Source: JAAUTS01 sp034440395 (GTDB lineage Bacteria > Verrucomicrobiota > Verrucomicrobiia > Methylacidiphilales > JAAUTS01). Taken from it: a stretch of DNA of 64,000 nucleotides. Positions 62,691-64,000 of the stretch are shown here, in pieces (positions within the stretch are counted from its first letter, which is position 1; each line of letters begins with the position of its first letter). Both the position numbers and the translations under genes were made by a program. Below the pieces are notes generated by a model. It searched no databases and was not told the DNA's origin. It worked only from the letters and a program-made list of their open reading frames with translations. The stretch is taken from assembly GCA_034440395.1 (NCBI GenBank), contig JAWXBW010000041.1:5528-69527 (forward strand), in the 5' to 3' direction.

Positions 62691-63749
62691 ATGAAACGAC
62701 TTTTAATAACGGGCATCTGCGGGTTTGTTGGCAGCTCGTTAGCGCGGGAACTCCTAAAAACGCAGGAAGGCTTAGTGATTTTTGGGATTGATAATTTGAT
62801 GCGGGCTGGCTCTGAGGGTAACCTTGAGCCTTTGCGAGATTTGGGCTGCAAGATTGAGATAGGCGACATTCGGTTCCCTTCAGACGTGGCTAAATTACCA
62901 GCGGTGGATTGGGTGATTGATTGTGCGGCTAATCCCAGTGTACTAGCGGGAATCGATGGAAAGAGTTCTTCCCAAGATCTTATGGATCACAATTTAAGTG
63001 GAACCATTCATTTACTGGAATTTTGTAAGCGGCACCATGCGGGATTTCTTCTACTTAGTACGAGCCGAGTTTATTCGATTAAAGAATTGTCACGCATTCC
63101 CGTCGTGGAATTAGATTCGGCTTACACTCTCCAGTTCGGCGCGGAGACGATTCTAGGACTTACTTCGGAGGGAATCACCGAAGATTTTTCCACAACGCCG
63201 CCGCTTTCTCTTTATGGTAATTCTAAACGTTGCTCGGAACTATTGGCTTTGGAGTATGGCGAAGCCTTTGATTTCCCCGTATGGATTAATCGTTGCGGGG
63301 TTCTAGCGGGAGCAGGTCAGTTTGGGAAAGCGGATCAAGGGATATTTTCTTATTGGATACATTCGTGGTTTGAGCGGCGTCAGTTGACTTACATCGGTTT
63401 TGGGGGCAGGGGCGGGCAAGTGCGTGACTGTCTGCATCCGCGCGATTTGGTTGCTCTTTTAGTGCAGCAGATGAATGAACCAAGTCGGCCTGTGAAGCGC
63501 ATCCAGAATCTTTCCGGTGGCTTGAAGAGCAGTAGGTCCTTAGCCCAGTTAAGTGCTTGGTGCAGCCAGCGTTTCGGTCACGCAACTATTCAGGTGGAGA
63601 GCGTGGAGCGGGCTTATGATTTACCGTGGATGGTGTTAGATTCAAGCTTAGCTAGAGAGCAATGGGGCTGGAAACCTACGACACCCGTGGAAGATATTTG
63701 TGAAGAGATCGCACAGTTCGCTGAGCTGAATCCGCATTGGATACGGTAA
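62691..63749 (+). CDS. NAD-dependent epimerase/dehydratase, CDP-paratose 2-epimerase-like
   Basis: This 352-residue extended SDR protein has the NAD site TGICGFVGSSLAREL, DWVIDCAANPSV, STSRVYS (catalytic Ser/Thr) and YGNSKRCSELL with the catalytic Tyr and Lys. FGKADQGIFSYWIHSWFERRQLTYIGFGG and VRDCLHPRDLVALL match the CDP-tyvelose/paratose 2-epimerase subgroup. It would modify a nucleotide sugar for surface polysaccharide. The substrate is not proved; other UDP-sugar epimerases are possible. It follows argH by one base. Confidence 0.8.
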   Translation: MKRLLITGICGFVGSSLARELLKTQEGLVIFGIDNLMRAGSEGNLEPLRDLGCKIEIGDIRFPSDVAKLPAVDWVIDCAANPSVLAGIDGKSSSQDLMDHNLSGTIHLLEFCKRHHAGFLLLSTSRVYSIKELSRIPVVELDSAYTLQFGAETILGLTSEGITEDFSTTPPLSLYGNSKRCSELLALEYGEAFDFPVWINRCGVLAGAGQFGKADQGIFSYWIHSWFERRQLTYIGFGGRGGQVRDCLHPRDLVALLVQQMNEPSRPVKRIQNLSGGLKSSRSLAQLSAWCSQRFGHATIQVESVERAYDLPWMVLDSSLAREQWGWKPTTPVEDICEEIAQFAELNPHWIR

Positions 63750-63880
63750 GTGCTGAGCCACGCAATGGTGTTCTCCTTTGCTCACGGCCTAGCTCGCCTC
63801 ATGAGGGGTAACATAAATCATGGAGAAAAACTTCCCCTCCGCCTTTCTTGCTTAACCACTGAGAAAGACTCGGAGTTTTT

Positions 63881-63984
63881 AACCACGGATAACACGGATA
63901 ACACGGATGGAAGAAAAGAAAGAAAAAGGGTTTTCATCGTTTCCTCATCTGCCCCCTATCCGCGATATCCGTGCTATCCGTGGT
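63881..63984. repeat. Inverted repeat built from a tandem 9-mer (ACACGGATA)
   Basis: The left arm (63881-63908) is almost three copies of ACACGGATA beginning ACCACGGAT. The right arm (63957-63984) is its imperfect reverse complement and ends ATCCGTGGT. About 48 bp of A/G-rich then pyrimidine-rich DNA separate them. It looks like a dispersed extragenic repeat or miniature mobile element. An overlapping frame of 78 codons (63750-63986) is not a real gene. The window ends 16 bp later, so a larger element cannot be excluded. Confidence 0.7.
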
Positions 63985-64000
63985 AAAAATTCCCCTCCGC

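Noticed and set aside
63750..63986. 78-codon plus-strand frame after the epimerase gene
   Set aside because: Its C-terminal half is translated from the inverted tandem repeat (TTDNTDNTDG ... YPRYPCYPW), a well-known artefact of such elements.

Overview
The window is chromosomal DNA from a Gram-negative bacterium. LpxI, LpxB and Lnt show a lipid A and lipoprotein outer membrane. I place it most probably in the Verrucomicrobiota. That rests on three things: a large secreted protein with the C-terminal layout common in that phylum, an ECF sigma gene followed by a small one-helix protein of a kind I associate with the phylum, and the order lpxI - Gfo/Idh oxidoreductase - lpxB. The placement is inference. 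Most starts lack a clear Shine-Dalgarno sequence, and many genes overlap by 4-30 bp in tight operons. No rRNA, tRNA, CRISPR array or intact insertion sequence was seen.

Layout. 1-6.6 kb: end of a dps gene, an unrecognised ORF, an enoyl-thioester reductase with a glutaredoxin, a terC gene broken by four small indels, an amidohydrolase, peptide deformylase, a dienelactone-hydrolase-like enzyme and an AlkB-type dioxygenase. 6.8-14.5 kb: thiE, accC-accB, holB-tmk-ispF, leuD-leuC and a divergent LysR gene with a perfect dyad between them. 14.6-24.8 kb (minus strand): aconitase, a methyltransferase, a DUF4388-FHA protein, a cobalamin adenosyltransferase, apt, a sigma-70 factor and rbfA-infB-nusA; nusA has an intrinsic terminator in its leader. 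25-29.6 kb (plus): lpxI, an oxidoreductase, lpxB, a lipoprotein and a NifS-fold protein that has lost its PLP lysine. 29.9-32.8 kb: a GC-rich 991-residue secreted sugar-dehydrogenase-like protein. 32.9-33.9 kb: a gene graveyard with relics of an IS110-type transposase and of a DUF433/DUF5615 toxin-antitoxin pair. 33.9-49 kb (plus): lnt, prfB (programmed frameshift), trpC-trpF-trpB, yicC, gmk, a stand-alone CoaC, acs, an isochorismatase, a UDP-sugar pyrophosphorylase, lysS, an MFS carrier and a DUF374 acyltransferase. 49-56 kb (minus): a DUF2064 transferase, a GT2/GT-C fusion, fbaA, a catalytically dead HtrA-like protein behind an ECF sigma and putative anti-sigma, and a polyprenyl synthase. 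56-64 kb: a HEAT lipoprotein, a PUR-like protein, a TPR protein, a roadblock/DUF4388 pair, ispE, pyrF, argH, a sugar epimerase and an inverted repeat of a tandem 9-mer.

Functionally this is mostly housekeeping: translation, fatty acid and isoprenoid precursors (ispF, ispE, prenyl synthase), leucine, tryptophan and arginine synthesis, central carbon, and envelope building. The most unusual items are the ECF sigma - membrane protein - pseudoprotease operon, the NifS-fold pseudoenzyme, the nusA leader terminator, the decayed terC gene and the relic cluster before lnt.
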